Source: Absidia repens
Lineage: Eukaryota; Mucoromycota; Mucoromycetes; Mucorales; Cunninghamellaceae
Reading direction: 5' to 3'
DNA: 64,000 nucleotides
Assembly (NCBI GenBank): GCA_002105175.1
Contig: MCGE01000037.1
Location: 283,001 to 347,000, forward strand
The stretch's first letter is position 1, and each line of letters begins with the position of its first letter. The notes beneath the pieces are model-generated. The model searched no databases and was not told the DNA's origin. It was given only the letters and a program-made list of their open reading frames with translations. Positions 11,573 to 22,720 of the stretch are shown here, piece by piece. Both the position numbers and the translations under genes were made by a program.

Positions 11573-12837
11573 TTTTTAGAGTTGGAAGAAAAGAACTTTA
11601 AGGTGAAATTAACGGTGATTGACACACCTGGATTTGGTGATTATGTGAACAACCGTGACAGCTGGATGCCAATTGTGGAGTTTCTGGATGATCAACATGA
11701 ATCTTTTATGGGTCAAGAACAACAACCTACTCGTGCTGGTATCATTGATCTTCGTGTACATGCCTGTTTGTACTTTATTCGTCCCAATGGTCATACGTAG
11801 GTGCAGTTTCTCCACTTTTCCTTTCTTCCAACGATTGATATGCCTTTGTTAACACTATTCTCTCTTTTTGTTAGGCTTAAGCCTTTGGATATTGAAGTGA
11901 TGAAGCAAATTGGTTCCCGTGTGAATTTGATTCCTGTCATTGCCAAAGCGGATACTTTGACTCCTCAAGATTTGGCCAAGTTTAAACGGAACGTAAGAAT
12001 ATACAAAAAGGAGAAAAAAAATGAGGAACCATATATTGATTACCTTCCTATTTTTTTTTGCTTGCTTTTCTTTTGCACCACTGGAATATTGTAGATCTTG
12101 GATGTGATTCATGCTCAAGGAATTCAAGTCTATTCATGTCCCATCGAAAGCGATGATGAAGAAGTCACCAATACCAACCAACGAATTATGGACGCCATGC
12201 CCTTTGCTGTGATTGGATCAACAGATGATGTCAAGGTAGGGGAGCGTACTGTCAAGGGTCGGCAATATTCTTGGGGGGTTGCTGAAGTGGAAAACGAAGA
12301 TCATTGCGATTTCAAAAAATTGCGTACGTTATTGATTCGCTCTCATATGCACGACCTTATCTCCACCACTGAAGAAACTCACTATGAAAGTTATCGTCAG
12401 ACTCAAATGGAAACTCGCAAGTTTGGTGAACAAAAGTAAGTTACACAAACAACAGACATACATGAATGTGCATAAACATTCGACACTACGTTTATGCGAT
12501 CTCTTACTGTATTTCTTTTGTAGGCCCAAGAAGTATGAAAATCCCAAATTCAAGGAAAAAGAAGAACATTTACGCCTGGCATTTACAGAGCAAGTCAAAA
12601 AAGAAGAAAATAGATTCCGTCAATGGGAAGCTCAGGTAAAATTAACAAACAGTTATGATACTGTGTGGATGGTTGACTTTTACTTTTTTATCATTATCAT
12701 TATCATTATTATAGCTTGTATCCGAACGTGACCGACTTAACAAGGACTTGGAAGCTCAACATGCGCAGATCAAGCTAATGGAAGGCGAATTGGAACAAAT
12801 GTATCAAATGCACCATCGTGGTCCCATGAGACGTTAA
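11101..12837 (+). CDS. Septin (Cdc12-like group)
   Basis: Seven exons (11101-11209, 11288-11419, 11580-11796, 11875-11992, 12095-12435, 12524-12635, 12715-12837) give 383 residues in phase. Motifs are a polybasic stretch [10 protein letters not shown] before the GTPase domain, P-loop GESGTGKT (about 37-44), DTPGFGD (G3), AKAD (G4) and the septin unique element. The C-terminus (about 320-383) is charged and coiled-coil-like. Septins form hetero-oligomeric filaments at the plasma membrane for cytokinesis, septation and hyphal shape. The N-terminal GIAHLPNQ and LMLCGESG resemble Cdc12 more than Cdc3, Cdc10 or Cdc11, which is an inference from motif recall. Intron 2 contains a long T run and intron 2's end a (TA)n tract. 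Confidence 0.93.
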
Positions 12838-13786
12838 GTGATTATCATCATGTCTTCTCCCTCATACCCCTCCCCCCCATCTTCCCACTCTTATTATTCT
12901 ACCTCCTTGTTTTATCTCTTTTACTTTATTTAGCTTTTGAACAACTTCTATCTCTCCCTTATTATCTTTAATATTTTATACTGGAATAAAGCCGATCTTA
13001 CTTTACCTCACTCGTGTGTTTTTTTATAGTCTTACTGTTGGATTATTACGGTTATTATTTACTGAATATTATTTTTACAATGACTTTGCTTATGATACAC
13101 TACTGATATATAATCCGATCATATACACATATAGGAACATACAGGAACATATAAACAAAATAGGCAAATTTATTTAATAGATCGAAATCACAGCCATTTG
13201 TATTCCCCCCCCCCGCAAAAAAAAAAAAAACATCATTTGCAATAGTCGGTTCTGATATTATACACATTACATCACTAAATCTGGGTATATAGGGCATCTC
13301 GCATTATGATGTCAAATCCTTGGGCACAGATTATTTTTTTTAAAAGAAGAAAAAAGAAAAAAGAATAGCGATCTTTAGTATACTGGAGTCCGATTTATTT
13401 TGCCACATGATTTGCACTACCTCACAGCCCAACAATTTCACTTTGATCGCCATCACCCTTCTATCCCATATTTCAAGTAATGTGAGTAAACTTATACCAT
13501 AGCAAAACCATTTAGTTATTCAAACAGTGATGCGCCGTATAACTTCCCGTTCCAAAACAATAGCAGAATTTGAAAAAAAAAAAAAAATACATTCATACAA
13601 TTATTATTCAAAAAAACCATAGACTTCGGCAACGCAATCATAAATAAAGAACAAGGTGGATCAAATAAAAGATATCAAAAAGACAATCTGAATTTATTGA
13701 GTGATAACATAAATTTGTATAAACTAAATCCGTATTGCTAATGATACTAATTTGTTCGCTGTTGTTGTTGGTTTTGAGAATAGCGT
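12838..13786. other. Convergent intergenic region
   Basis: 3' flanks of the septin (+) and eS30 (-) genes. Short C and A runs occur near 13205-13230. No gene, RNA or repeat family member was seen. Confidence 0.55.
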
Positions 13787-14311
13787 TTAAGGACCAGCAG
13801 TAGGAGCAGGGTTCATCTTGCGCTTACCGCCAACTTGGTTGGTGACGTTGACGAAACGACGGCTAACAGGAAAAAAAAGAGCGTCAGGGTTGTTTTTTAT
13901 TAATAAAGGAATATAATCAATCGTTTCCTTACTTGTAGACTTGTCTCATCTTAGCACGACCAGTCAAAGCCTTCTTCTTTTCTTGCTTGGCAACCTGTAA
14001 ACGATAAATAATATGAGATTGATGATCAGCCGATATAGCGTACTAGAATAACAATAAATAATATCCGAAGCATTGATGAACTTACCTTGGGGCATTGGGA
14101 CTTGACCTTACCGGCACGAGCTAAACTACCGTGAACTTTACCCTATGACATTTGGAAAAAAAAAGAATTTGTGAATATGTTGCCGTAAAAATAAAATCGC
14201 TCATCCATCTATTCATCCATCCATCCACTTTTCTTTTCGTGTAAAAAGGTATGCGTTGGTAGATAGATGATGGATGAGTTATAATGTATTGTTATTATTT
14301 TTCCTTACCAT
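13787..14311 (-). CDS. RPS30: 40S ribosomal protein eS30 (no ubiquitin-like fusion)
   Basis: Four exons on the minus strand (14311-14309, 14142-14086, 13994-13933, 13862-13787) encode 65 residues. It begins M-GKVHGSLARAGKVKSQ, has an EKKK basic centre and ends RRFVNV...MNPAPTAGP, the whole of eS30. As in yeast, there is no FAU/ubiquitin-like leader. The first coding exon is just the ATG, followed at once by a GTAAGG donor. The gene is divergent from eS1 with about 209 bp between the start codons, suggesting a shared, co-regulated promoter. eS30 sits in the head of the small subunit near the decoding centre. Confidence 0.93.
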
Positions 14312-14520
14312 GATAAACTATAAATGGAATCGAGAGGGAGAAAAAAAAAGGAAGAGCTACAGTTATTCCTTTTCAAAGAATAAAACGTACGGAGTTGCCG
14401 CAGCGGGGATTAAACATCACATGGCGAGTCGAATAGGTTTTAACCACAGCCTCTCAAATTTCAGGGCACCATTTTTTTACATCCTATTTTTTCTTTCTCT
14501 TTTTATTATATCAATTCATT
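14312..14520. promoter_or_regulatory. Putative bidirectional ribosomal-protein promoter
   Basis: Only about 209 bp separate the start codons of eS30 (-) and eS1 (+), so both promoters must lie here or overlap the first introns. GC-richer islands ('gccgcagcggggattaaa', 'ggttttaaccac') stand out at about 14396-14452. Which factor binds is unknown. Tetranucleotide (CATC)n tracts occur symmetrically in the first introns of both genes (about 14200-14227 and 14552-14578). Confidence 0.5.
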
Positions 14521-15743
14521 ATGGGTAAAAAAAAACAAACAAACAAAAAACAACCATCCATCCATCCATCCATCCATCAATTGACACAGCCATTCGTTGA
14601 ATCATCATTTATCTTATATTTTATCTGTAGCTGTCGGTAAAAACAAGCGTCTTTCGAAAGGAAAGAAGGGTTTGAAGAAGAAGGTGTAAGTACACATACA
14701 TAACACAAATACACATCGACGACATTTTTTACGCGATACTTGGAAATACGGAAGAAATATTACACACATTCACGCCTAAACCCATATATGCTTTTTCGAC
14801 AACAACTCACCTTGTATTCATCCATGACAATTCACATTTCTCTTCATCTATCTTACACGATCTTTAAATTTCATACTAAATTCTTCCACCCACCACCCCC
14901 TTCCTGATGGCACTTTTTTTTATCTTCCGTATTTCCATAGTGTCGACGATATTTTACAAAATTCTTTTTACTCATTATTATTTTTTATATGAACAAATTA
15001 GTGTGGATCCCTTCACTCGCAAAGACTGGTACGATATCAAGGCCCCTTCCATGTTCGATGTGCGTCAAGTCGGTAAGACTTTGGTGAACCGTACTCAAGG
15101 TCTCCGCAATGCCAATGACTCTTTGAATGGCCGTGTTGTTGAAGTGTCTCTTGGTGAATTGGCCAAGGATGAATCCCGTGCTTTCCGCAAGATCCAATTA
15201 AAGGTGGATGAAGTCCAAGGCAAGAACTTGTTGACCAACTTTTATGGTATGGACATGACCTCTGACAAGCTCCGTTCCATGGTCAAGAAATGGCAAAGCA
15301 CTATCGAAGCCTTCGTCGATATCAAGACCACTGATGGCTACTTGGTGCGTTTGTTTGTCATTGCCTTCACCTCTCGTCGTCGCAACCAAGTCAAGAAGAC
15401 CACTTACGCTCAATCTGCTCAAATCCGTGAAATCCGCAAGAAGATGTTCGAAATCATGGCTGAAGAAACCAGTGCTTGTGACCTTAAGGAATTGGTGACC
15501 AAGGTGACCTCCTCTGCTTCCCAATCCGCTCAAGATCATATCGCCACTCGCATTGAAAAGGCATCTCAATCCATCTACCCCCTCCAAAACACTTACATCC
15601 GCAAGGTCAAGATCCTCAAGGCCCCCAAGTTTGATGTCTCTGCTTTGTTGGCTCTCCATGGTGGTGCTGCTGCTGCTGGTGAAGAAGTGGGTGCCAAGAT
15701 CAACAAGGATTTCGTTGAACCCCCTGTCTTGGAATCTGTCTAA
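14521..15743 (+). CDS. RPS1: 40S ribosomal protein eS1 (S3Ae)
   Basis: Exons 14521-14524, 14631-14685 and 15002-15743 encode 266 residues. It starts [19 protein letters not shown] and continues [19 protein letters not shown], both diagnostic of eS1. Length fits the family (about 255-266). The first coding exon is four bases (ATGG). Codon use in exon 3 is strongly biased to C-ending codons (for example AAG, ATC, GTC), typical of highly expressed fungal genes. The second intron is long for this window (316 nt) and contains a strong long-range stem (14734-14755 with 14923-14945). eS1 is on the platform of the 40S subunit and contacts initiation factor eIF3. Confidence 0.96.
14734..14945 (+). promoter_or_regulatory. 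Long-range stem inside eS1 intron 2
   Basis: TGGAAATACGGAAGA (14741-14755) is perfectly complementary to TCTTCCGTATTTCCA (14923-14937). With one bulged T and one G-U pair the helix extends outward to about 22 pairs (14734-14755 with 14923-14945). The loop of about 167 nt would be removed from the splicing distance, bringing the 5' and 3' splice sites together. The structure is a prediction from complementarity, with no energy calculation. Confidence 0.6.
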
Positions 15744-17239
15744 TGCTTTTTAGATCCCCTCCCCTTTTTGCAGTCTACTATCATCACATATGCATAGTGG
15801 ATTTTATCCTCTGTATCATCCGTTTTTGTCACATACACCACATTACATCCCTTACCTAGTCTCTATTTTTTCATTTAGTATATATTCATATTCTTTCTCT
15901 TTTTTATCGACAATAAAATAAAAAAGCATTTTATCATATATCACTGGTAAAAAAAAACATTTTAGATTCCGCCCCTGGAATTTTATTTACTCTGGATCTT
16001 TTGTTTTTTCGCACTCTTTTTTTCCTTCATAATTGTGGCTCGCTGGGGTTGCCGAGGTATTAGATTAGTGTCAGGACTAGTGAAAAAGCGTTTTCGGGTC
16101 AGGGATTACAAGATGCATCGGAAAACCCTTTCATTTTGGATTCAGTATAGGCACCACCATCAGTTAGCTTTTTAGACCCTTCATTAGCTTAGTTTAGTGT
16201 TAGTGTGTCATAGTTTGTATCAACAGCTTTATAAAATGTGTCTCCTTTTTGCAAACTTCAATGAAAAATGTCCACAAGTTTGTCGCATGTCTTGTGCAAT
16301 TAATCCTTTTGTACATACGTTCCTTTAGATTCGTTTTGACAGTTGTTCTTCTTCAATTACAGATGTTCGTTTATTCTTTCTCGCTTTGTACAGTACTGTG
16401 CATTGTATCTTACTCCATTTTACATTTGTTACTTTTGGATTAGTGCTGACTATTCTACTAATTTCACACAAGGTTCCCTCATGCTTCCTCCATTTGATAC
16501 CTTGTTATAATGAATTCCCTCCCCACCTTTAGTCTAGCATTTATCATAGGATTTAAATAAAATACTTTTTTTTTTATTAAACATTCTTTCTAGATAGTAA
16601 TCAAAGTTGTTATTGTGAGTATTATTGAGAATCCTATCATGCACCTGCTTTCTAACTTCAATCAAAATTACTTTTCATCGTTGTGTATGTTGTCTTAGAG
16701 CATTTGATATGAAATAGCGGACCTATTTCTGTTAGACCGATCATATTATTTAATAAAGCATGGGATTTGTTATGAGTGAAGCCGAGATATACAGTACGTA
16801 TAGTACAACGGAGCATTTTCGGATTTTTCGGCATATTTGTTATATGGTTAGTCTTACCCCTGGAGCCCCTCGATTAGTTTGCGATTTTAGGTTACTTTTA
16901 ATATGAAACGTGGCCCTACTCCGCTCTACCGTCGTATTGATTGGCCTAAACTGTGGTGCCAATATAGCCATCCCTACAAAACATTATAGTCTATCTATAC
17001 TAGACATACTGTGTATACCCACCTCATCAGTTTCATTGCTTGTGATATTCTAACAAAAAACAACAACATAAAAACCAAAACCTACGCCAGTAGAATCCTA
17101 ATGGGCAACAGGCCATCAAAACCCGCGCCTCAAACCCACCGCTGACGCTCAGTAGATTTATTTTATTTTTTTGGAGGCGGTAAAATGTTCATATCCCTTT
17201 TAGTTTTATTATCGTTACCGTCTTTTTTCTTATGATTGC
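15744..17239. other. Gene-free flank of the repeat island
   Basis: 3' flank of eS1 followed by AT-rich DNA. A reverse-oriented partial copy of repeat family A lies at about 16060-16240. The remainder (16250-17239) gave no recognisable gene. Its short frames are not conserved-looking. Confidence 0.6.
16060..16240 (+). repeat. Repeat family A, partial copy 2
   Basis: It contains 'gtgtcaggactagt', the shared core 'accctttcattttggattc' (about 16125-16143) and 'cattagcttagtttagtgttag', in the order of copy 1 reverse-complemented. Only the core segment is present. Confidence 0.7.
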
Positions 17240-18880
17240 TTATTAGTTTATTATTGTTCCATTATCTTTTCTTCCCATCCTTTGCTAATAAGCAATAAAA
17301 AAATTCTTTGTAACAATTTGTATGTACGTATGCTGTATAGTGATGTGACATATGTGTGCATATGTGGGTATTACTTATTAATGCTGTGTAGCCCTTAGCT
17401 TACAGATATATGACATGTAACGCCATGAATAATCGCGAATTAATCGGTTTAAATTTTGGTGCTTTTTGTATAGCCATTCTGTCTCGGTATGACGTTTCTT
17501 CACACTATTATAATCGTTATGTCACATCATGAAAAATGATGGCATGAAAAACAAAATTAAAAATCTGTTCCTGAAAAATCCGCGACTATAAATTAAAATC
17601 CCGGTCAGGAACAATGCAAAAATAAAACTAAATAATCAGACAACAATTGCGATGAAAGAAAAGAAAACAATGATTCACTTCATGAAATCATTAAGGCCTC
17701 ATAAAACAGAAGAAATGAAAAGAAAATACCCTTGCAATGATATCAATCATACCCTTTCACCTAACGTTAGACCATCAAAAATAATAATAACAATAAACCC
17801 ATGTATTATCTATTTTCAATGAAGCATAAGATATGGTATATAAAGAGTGATAATTTTTATTAATAAAAACCATATACAAGAATCTCACTCAATTCTACCT
17901 GTCTTATATTCTTTTTTTTTTTTTTTAGCTATTCTACGGTTGCTCTCTTTTTTTTTTATTTTTGAGAGTTCTCTACGTGCAGGAACAGGACAGTAGTACA
18001 GTGCATGCAGAATGAGTACGTGCAAGGATATAACAAATTCCGGCTTTTTCGAAGAGTACTGCGAAAATTGTACATGTCCTTAACAATCCCCTTTTTTCTT
18101 TTTGTGTGTGTTGAAAAATAGATATAGTGTAGTGTAAAGGTCAATTCAAGCGCCGCACATATAATTTTTGATTTTTTAAATTCCATCTTTTTTTTTTCTC
18201 TCTTCCTTTTCTTCTTCTTTCTTTTTTTCATGAAAGTCTGAATTTTATGATGGCGAGGCTCATGGGAATACTGGTGATCTAGGAATAATATAGGAATAGT
18301 ATTAGAACTTGAATTAGAGGCATTTTCAAAAATGGAAAACAATTATCATGGGGAAGCCCTTGCATTTTGGATTCGTGATTTATAACTTCCACTAGATCAA
18401 CCTTCAGTGTAGAATAGCGCCATCAGCTTAGCTTAGTTTTAGTTGTCATAGTTTATACTGTATGCATATCTGAATTAAACATATCTTGTACTTTTACCAT
18501 TAATCTCTCTCAAGCCTTTTATTGTCTCGCTGAATGGGCATGATTAAAATCTGGTGTGTGTGTATTTGTGTAAAGGATGAAATGATGGTGAAAATAAAAA
18601 GACAAGAGTAAAATAAGTGATACGATTGATATGATTTTTATTTAATTGATAAAATGTCAAGTCTTTTTATAATAAAATAAACACTCTGGCGCTCCGCTGG
18701 AGCTTTTGGAAATCTTGCGATTTACTGGGTGTCACAGTTTTTGGTTAAAGTGTGGGTTTCGATGGGATAAGATTGAAGCCTCCGCCATTTCGCACTTTGG
18801 TGGGCAGCCCCTTGGGGCCCAACCGCCGTGCTCATCGCGTCGTCAATGGGTACTTTTTTTTTTGTGTGTGGTGAAAAATA
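17240..18880 (+). repeat. Left arm of a large imperfect palindrome
   Basis: This stretch matches the reverse complement of about 20640-22230. Long nearly identical blocks are seen: for example 17690-17900 matches 21595-21790 inverted with only a few substitutions, and 18230-18560 matches 20930-21270 inverted. The two arms enclose a spacer of about 1.8 kb. The outer end fades into imperfect short repeats near 17240. It is non-coding. By eye the identity is well above 90% over most of the arm. Confidence 0.85.
18034..18098 (+). repeat. Terminal-inverted-repeat-like sequence (left-arm copy)
   Basis: This segment (containing 'aaattccggctttttcgaa' and 'attgtacatgtccttaaca') is the same sequence as 22657-22720 and the reverse complement of 21383-21444. 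In the right arm the two copies bracket a 1.3-kb unit. In the left arm the partner expected near 16.7 kb is missing. Confidence 0.65.
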
Positions 18881-19450
18881 GAAGGTCGAAAAATAGGATG
18901 ACTGAACCATTCGCACTCCGCCTCTCATGGATTTAAAATTTCTCATGCCCTCTTTTTTTCTTCCACTTTCTTTCTTTTCATTTTTTTTTAGAACATCAAC
19001 TTCAATTGTGGATTTAGTGTTCTTGAATTAGTGGTCAGAACTTGAATCAGGGGCCTTTTGAAAAGTGCAATACAAACATCATGGGGAATCCATCCATTTT
19101 GGATTCGTGATCTTTGACCCTCATCAAATTAGCATTCATTTTAAAATAGTGTCATTAGCTCAGCTTAGCGTTAGTTATCATAGTTTATATTGCATCTATA
19201 TCAGAATTAAACATATCTTGTCTATTTACAATTATTCTCTTATGCCTTTCATTGTCTCGCTGAATGGGCATGGCATATGTGCGTGGAAAAAAACCCCCAG
19301 TGTGTGTGTGGGGGTGGGGGGTTTATAAAGGAAATGGTTCTACTTTGGGCACGGAAGCAAAAGAGGTGATGTTCCACTTTGGGCACGGAAGCAAAAGAGG
19401 AAATGTTACACTTTGGGCACGGAAGCATATTTATATACAAATTATAAAAA
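18690..19450 (+). repeat. Dispersed repeat family B, copy 2
   Basis: It is collinear with 42822-43590. It runs from the hairpin block 'gctccgctggagc' (about 18691-18703) through the GC-rich 'gggcagccccttggggccc', a C/T tract, 'agaacatcaacttcaa', the shared core and 'atgggcatggcatatgtgcg', into the minisatellite. The two copies differ by scattered substitutions and small indels. Confidence 0.78.
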
Positions 19451-19515
19451 ATGACAGGAAATGTTTCCACTTTGGACACGGAAGCAAAAGAGGAAATGTT
19501 TCTACTTCGAGCAAG
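19325..19515 (+). repeat. Minisatellite, unit about 34 bp
   Basis: The phrase 'ctttgggcacggaagcaaaag' recurs at about 19336, 19376, 19411 and 19470, with variants such as 'ggacacgg' and 'gagcaagg'. The same unit is found in fewer copies at 43485-43590. It gives a spurious open frame across 19264-19749. Confidence 0.75.
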
Positions 19516-19554
19516 GCAGCATATCTGTATATTACCCTGAATGGTAGGTTACAC

Positions 19555-19725
19555 ATTGCTCCTATATCCGAAGCGGAAACATTGCATTGTTCATCAGTTA
19601 TCCGAAGTGGAAATATTTCATATTATCAGTTATCTGAAGTGGTAAATATTGCATTGTTTATTTGTTACCCGAAGTGGAAATATTGCATCTTTTATCTGTT
19701 ACCCGAAGTGGAGACATTTACTGCT
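19555..19725 (+). repeat. Second minisatellite, unit about 37-39 bp
   Basis: 'ttaYcYgaagtggaaatattgcat' recurs about five times (near 19566, 19602, 19635, 19668 and 19701). It is related in rhythm ('gaag-gga-a') to the adjacent minisatellite and may be derived from it. Confidence 0.65.
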
Positions 19726-20019
19726 CTGGATCCCAGACATGTAGAGTAGGGTATTCACTTTCTTTTTTGAAACCAAAACCCGTATTACGATATGTTGTTT
19801 CACTTTTGAAAATATATTTTGGCTGAGAAATCTATGTCTGTCGAAAACAATATAATAGATATCTGGGCGGTCCAATTATATTTCAAACAGCCCTCCCTCT
19901 TTTTTAAGCGGCATTCCCCATTTTTCTCTCTCTCTTTCTCTTTCTTTCCCCCAGAAAAAAATATTTTTTCCTCACTGTTTTTAGCTCATTGTGGACCTGG
20001 TGGCCTCGGCTTTCTGTTT

Positions 20020-20110
20020 AGAAGTAGTTTAGAAGGGTTTTAGAAAAGGGATTGCAAGAGACATGGGGAAACCCTTTCATTTTGATTGTAGAATCTTAGG
20101 GAAATGTCGA
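20020..20110 (+). repeat. Core-module fragment in palindrome spacer
   Basis: 'gacatggggaaaccctttcatt' at about 20061-20082 is the shared core of families A and B. It is preceded by 'agaagggttttag' as in family A. The fragment is short and isolated. Confidence 0.6.
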
Positions 20111-20579
20111 TTAGTTTAGTACATGTAGATGTCTCTTTTCTTCAATAAAACATATCTCTGCTTCATTAAACCTTGTCTTTGTTTGGGAAAAATGTGTATT
20201 TGCTTCAATGATGTGCGTTTAAGCTTCATTAGAAGTTTGAAGATCCCTTTTAGAGATCCCTATTAGAGATCCCTTTTTTTTATTTGACATCGTTCCTTCT
20301 TCTACACCATTCATCTAGACTAGCTCCTCTCTCAACTACTGTTAGCGGCCTCTATTTACATCTTCATTCCTTTTAGTATAGTATTGACTATTATGATCCA
20401 ATAAAAGCTTTTTTATTTTGCAATGAACAATGGATGGCAACGCCATTCTACTGTGGTAGACTAATCTGCATACTAATGAACATACTATTATACTGTGGTA
20501 ATCTGTTCTACATACTATTCTTGTTTGGTAGCCTATCCCTATACTGTGGTGATCTATTTTCCAAACCAATTTAGGCTGC

Positions 20580-22230
20580 CCACCATAGTGCGAAATGGCG
20601 GAGGCCTTAATCCCTTCCCTGTTTTTTTTTTTTTTTCAGCACACATAAAACCCATTGCCGATGCGCTGAGCACGACGGTCGGGCCCCAAGGGGCTGCCCA
20701 CCAAAGTGCGAATGGCGAAGGCTCTAATCCTATCCCATCGAAACCCACACTTTAACCAAAAACTGTGACACTCAGTAAATCGAAAGATTTCCAAAAGCTC
20801 CAGCGGAAGGTCAGAGTGTTTATTTTATTATAAAAAGACTTGACATTTTATCAATTAAATAAAAATCATATCAATCGTATCACTTATTTTACTCTTGTCT
20901 TTTTATTTTCACAGTCATTTCATCCTTTACACAAATACACACACACCAGATTTTAATCATGCCCATTCAGCGAGACAATAAAAGGCTTAAGAGAGATTAA
21001 TTGTAAAAGTACAAGATATGTTTAATTCAGATATGCATACAGTATAAACTCTGACAACTAAAGCTAAGCTAAGCTGATGGCGCTATTCTACACTGAAGGT
21101 TGATCTAGTGGAAGTTATAAATCACGAATCCAAAATGCAAGGGCTTCCCCATGATAATTGTTTTCCATTTTTGAAAATGCCTCTAATTCAAGTTCTAATA
21201 CTATTCCTATATTATTCCTAGATCACCAGTATTCCCATGAGCCTCGCCATCATAAAATTCAGACTTTCATGAAAAAAAGAAAAAACAGATGGAATTTAAA
21301 AAATCAAAAATTATATGTGCGGCGCTTGAATTGACCTTTTTACACTACACTATATTTCTTTTTCCAACACACACAAAAAGAAAAAAGGGGATTGTTAAGG
21401 ACATGTACAATTTTCGCAGTACTCTTCGAAAAAGTCGGAATTTGTTATATCCTTGCACGTACTCATTCTGCATGCACTGTACTGCTGTCCTGCTCCTGCA
21501 CGTACAGAACTCTCAAAAATTAAAAAAAAGAGAGAGCAACCGTAGAATAGCAATATATATATATATATATATATAAGACAGGTAAAATTAAGTGAGATTC
21601 TTGTATATGGTTTTTATTGATAAAAATTATCACTCTTTATATACCATATATTATGTTTCATTGAAAATAGATAATACATGGGTTTATTGTTATTATTATT
21701 TTTGATGGTCTAACGTTAGGTGAAAGGGTATGATTGATATCATTGCAAGGGTATTTTCTTTTCATTTCTTCTGTTTTATGTGGCCTTAATGATTTCATGA
21801 AGTGAATCATTGTTTTCTTTTCTTTCATCACAATTGTTGTCTGATTATTTAGTTTTATTTTTGCATTGTTGCTGACCGGGATTTCAATTTATAGTCGCGG
21901 ATTTTTCCAGGAACAGATTTTAATTTTATTTTTCATGCCATCATTTTTCATGATGCGACAGTAACGATTATAACAGTGTGAAGAAAAGTCATACCGAGAC
22001 AGAATGACTATACAAAAAGCACCAAAATTTAAACCGATTAATTCGCGATTATTCTTGGCGTTACATGTCATATATCTATAAGCTAAGGGCTACACAGCAT
22101 TAATAAGCAATACCCATATATGCACACATATGTCACATCATTATACAGCATACGTACATACAAATTGTTACAAAGAACTTTTTTATTGCTTATTAGCAAA
22201 GGATGGGAAGAAAGGTAATGGAACGATAAT
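20580..22230 (-). repeat. Right arm of the large palindrome, with family B copy
   Basis: This is the reverse complement of about 17240-18880. On the minus strand it contains, in sequence, the outer block, a terminal-repeat-like segment (21383-21444), the second half of family B (to 20930) and then the hairpin/GC-rich first half of family B (20640-20830). A (TA)n tract at about 21553-21575 replaces a T tract of the left arm. Confidence 0.85.
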
Positions 22231-22515
22231 AAAATAAAAAGAAAGGTACAGTAATGACACGATTATAAAATAAAAATCGGTGTAATGTAATATGGTAAAA
22301 GAGATAATGATGCGATAATAAAATAATAAGCAGTGAACACGAAAATGAGGATAAGGAAAATAAAATCTAACAGGGTTATGAGTGTTACTTGGAAAAAGAA
22401 TAGTATCAATAATAATGATAGAGCCTTTGACGTGCTTGTAAATCTCGAATGAATGTGGTGGAAGGATGAGGTCTTCTTGTTCCATGATAAGATTAATATC
22501 GCGATGATAATGTGC

Positions 22516-22546
<31 letters not shown>

Positions 22547-22720
22547 TGCAGTAGTAAATAATCTTGCATTCTTTTACTTTCTGAGGGTACTTTACCGTAC
22601 AGTACATACTGTACAGTATCTCTATAATTTATCTGGGTCAGATCACTGAAAAATTTCAAATTCCGGCTTTTTCGAAAGGGGACGTGCAAAAATTGTACGT
22701 GACCCTAACACTCCCCTTAA
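21383..22720 (+). mobile_element. Possible non-autonomous element with about 62-bp terminal inverted repeats
   Basis: The left end (21383-21444, 'attgttaaggacatgtacaa') and right end (22657-22720, ending 'gaccctaacactcccc') are imperfect inverted repeats over about 62 bp, including 'ttcgaaaaagYcggaatttg'. The unit is about 1.34 kb and has no convincing coding frame. It contains an A run of about 27 at 22517-22543. No clear target-site duplication could be read, because the flanking purine/pyrimidine runs are also complementary. TG...CA ends would also suit a solo LTR, but the inverted repeats are too long for that. Confidence 0.5.

Noticed and set aside
17956..18342. 128-residue minus-strand frame in the left arm
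   Set aside because: Its partner in the right arm is a different, shorter frame with changed residues and low complexity (K/E runs). There is no sign of protein-level conservation between the arms.
19264..19749. 161-residue open frame across the palindrome spacer
   Set aside because: It is made almost entirely of minisatellite units and has no family features or splice signals. The open frame is a by-product of repeat length.
22183..22689. 168-residue minus-strand frame, Phe-rich
   Set aside because: The frame crosses a long homopolymer encoding poly-Phe inside the putative non-coding element, and two overlapping frames look equally (im)plausible.
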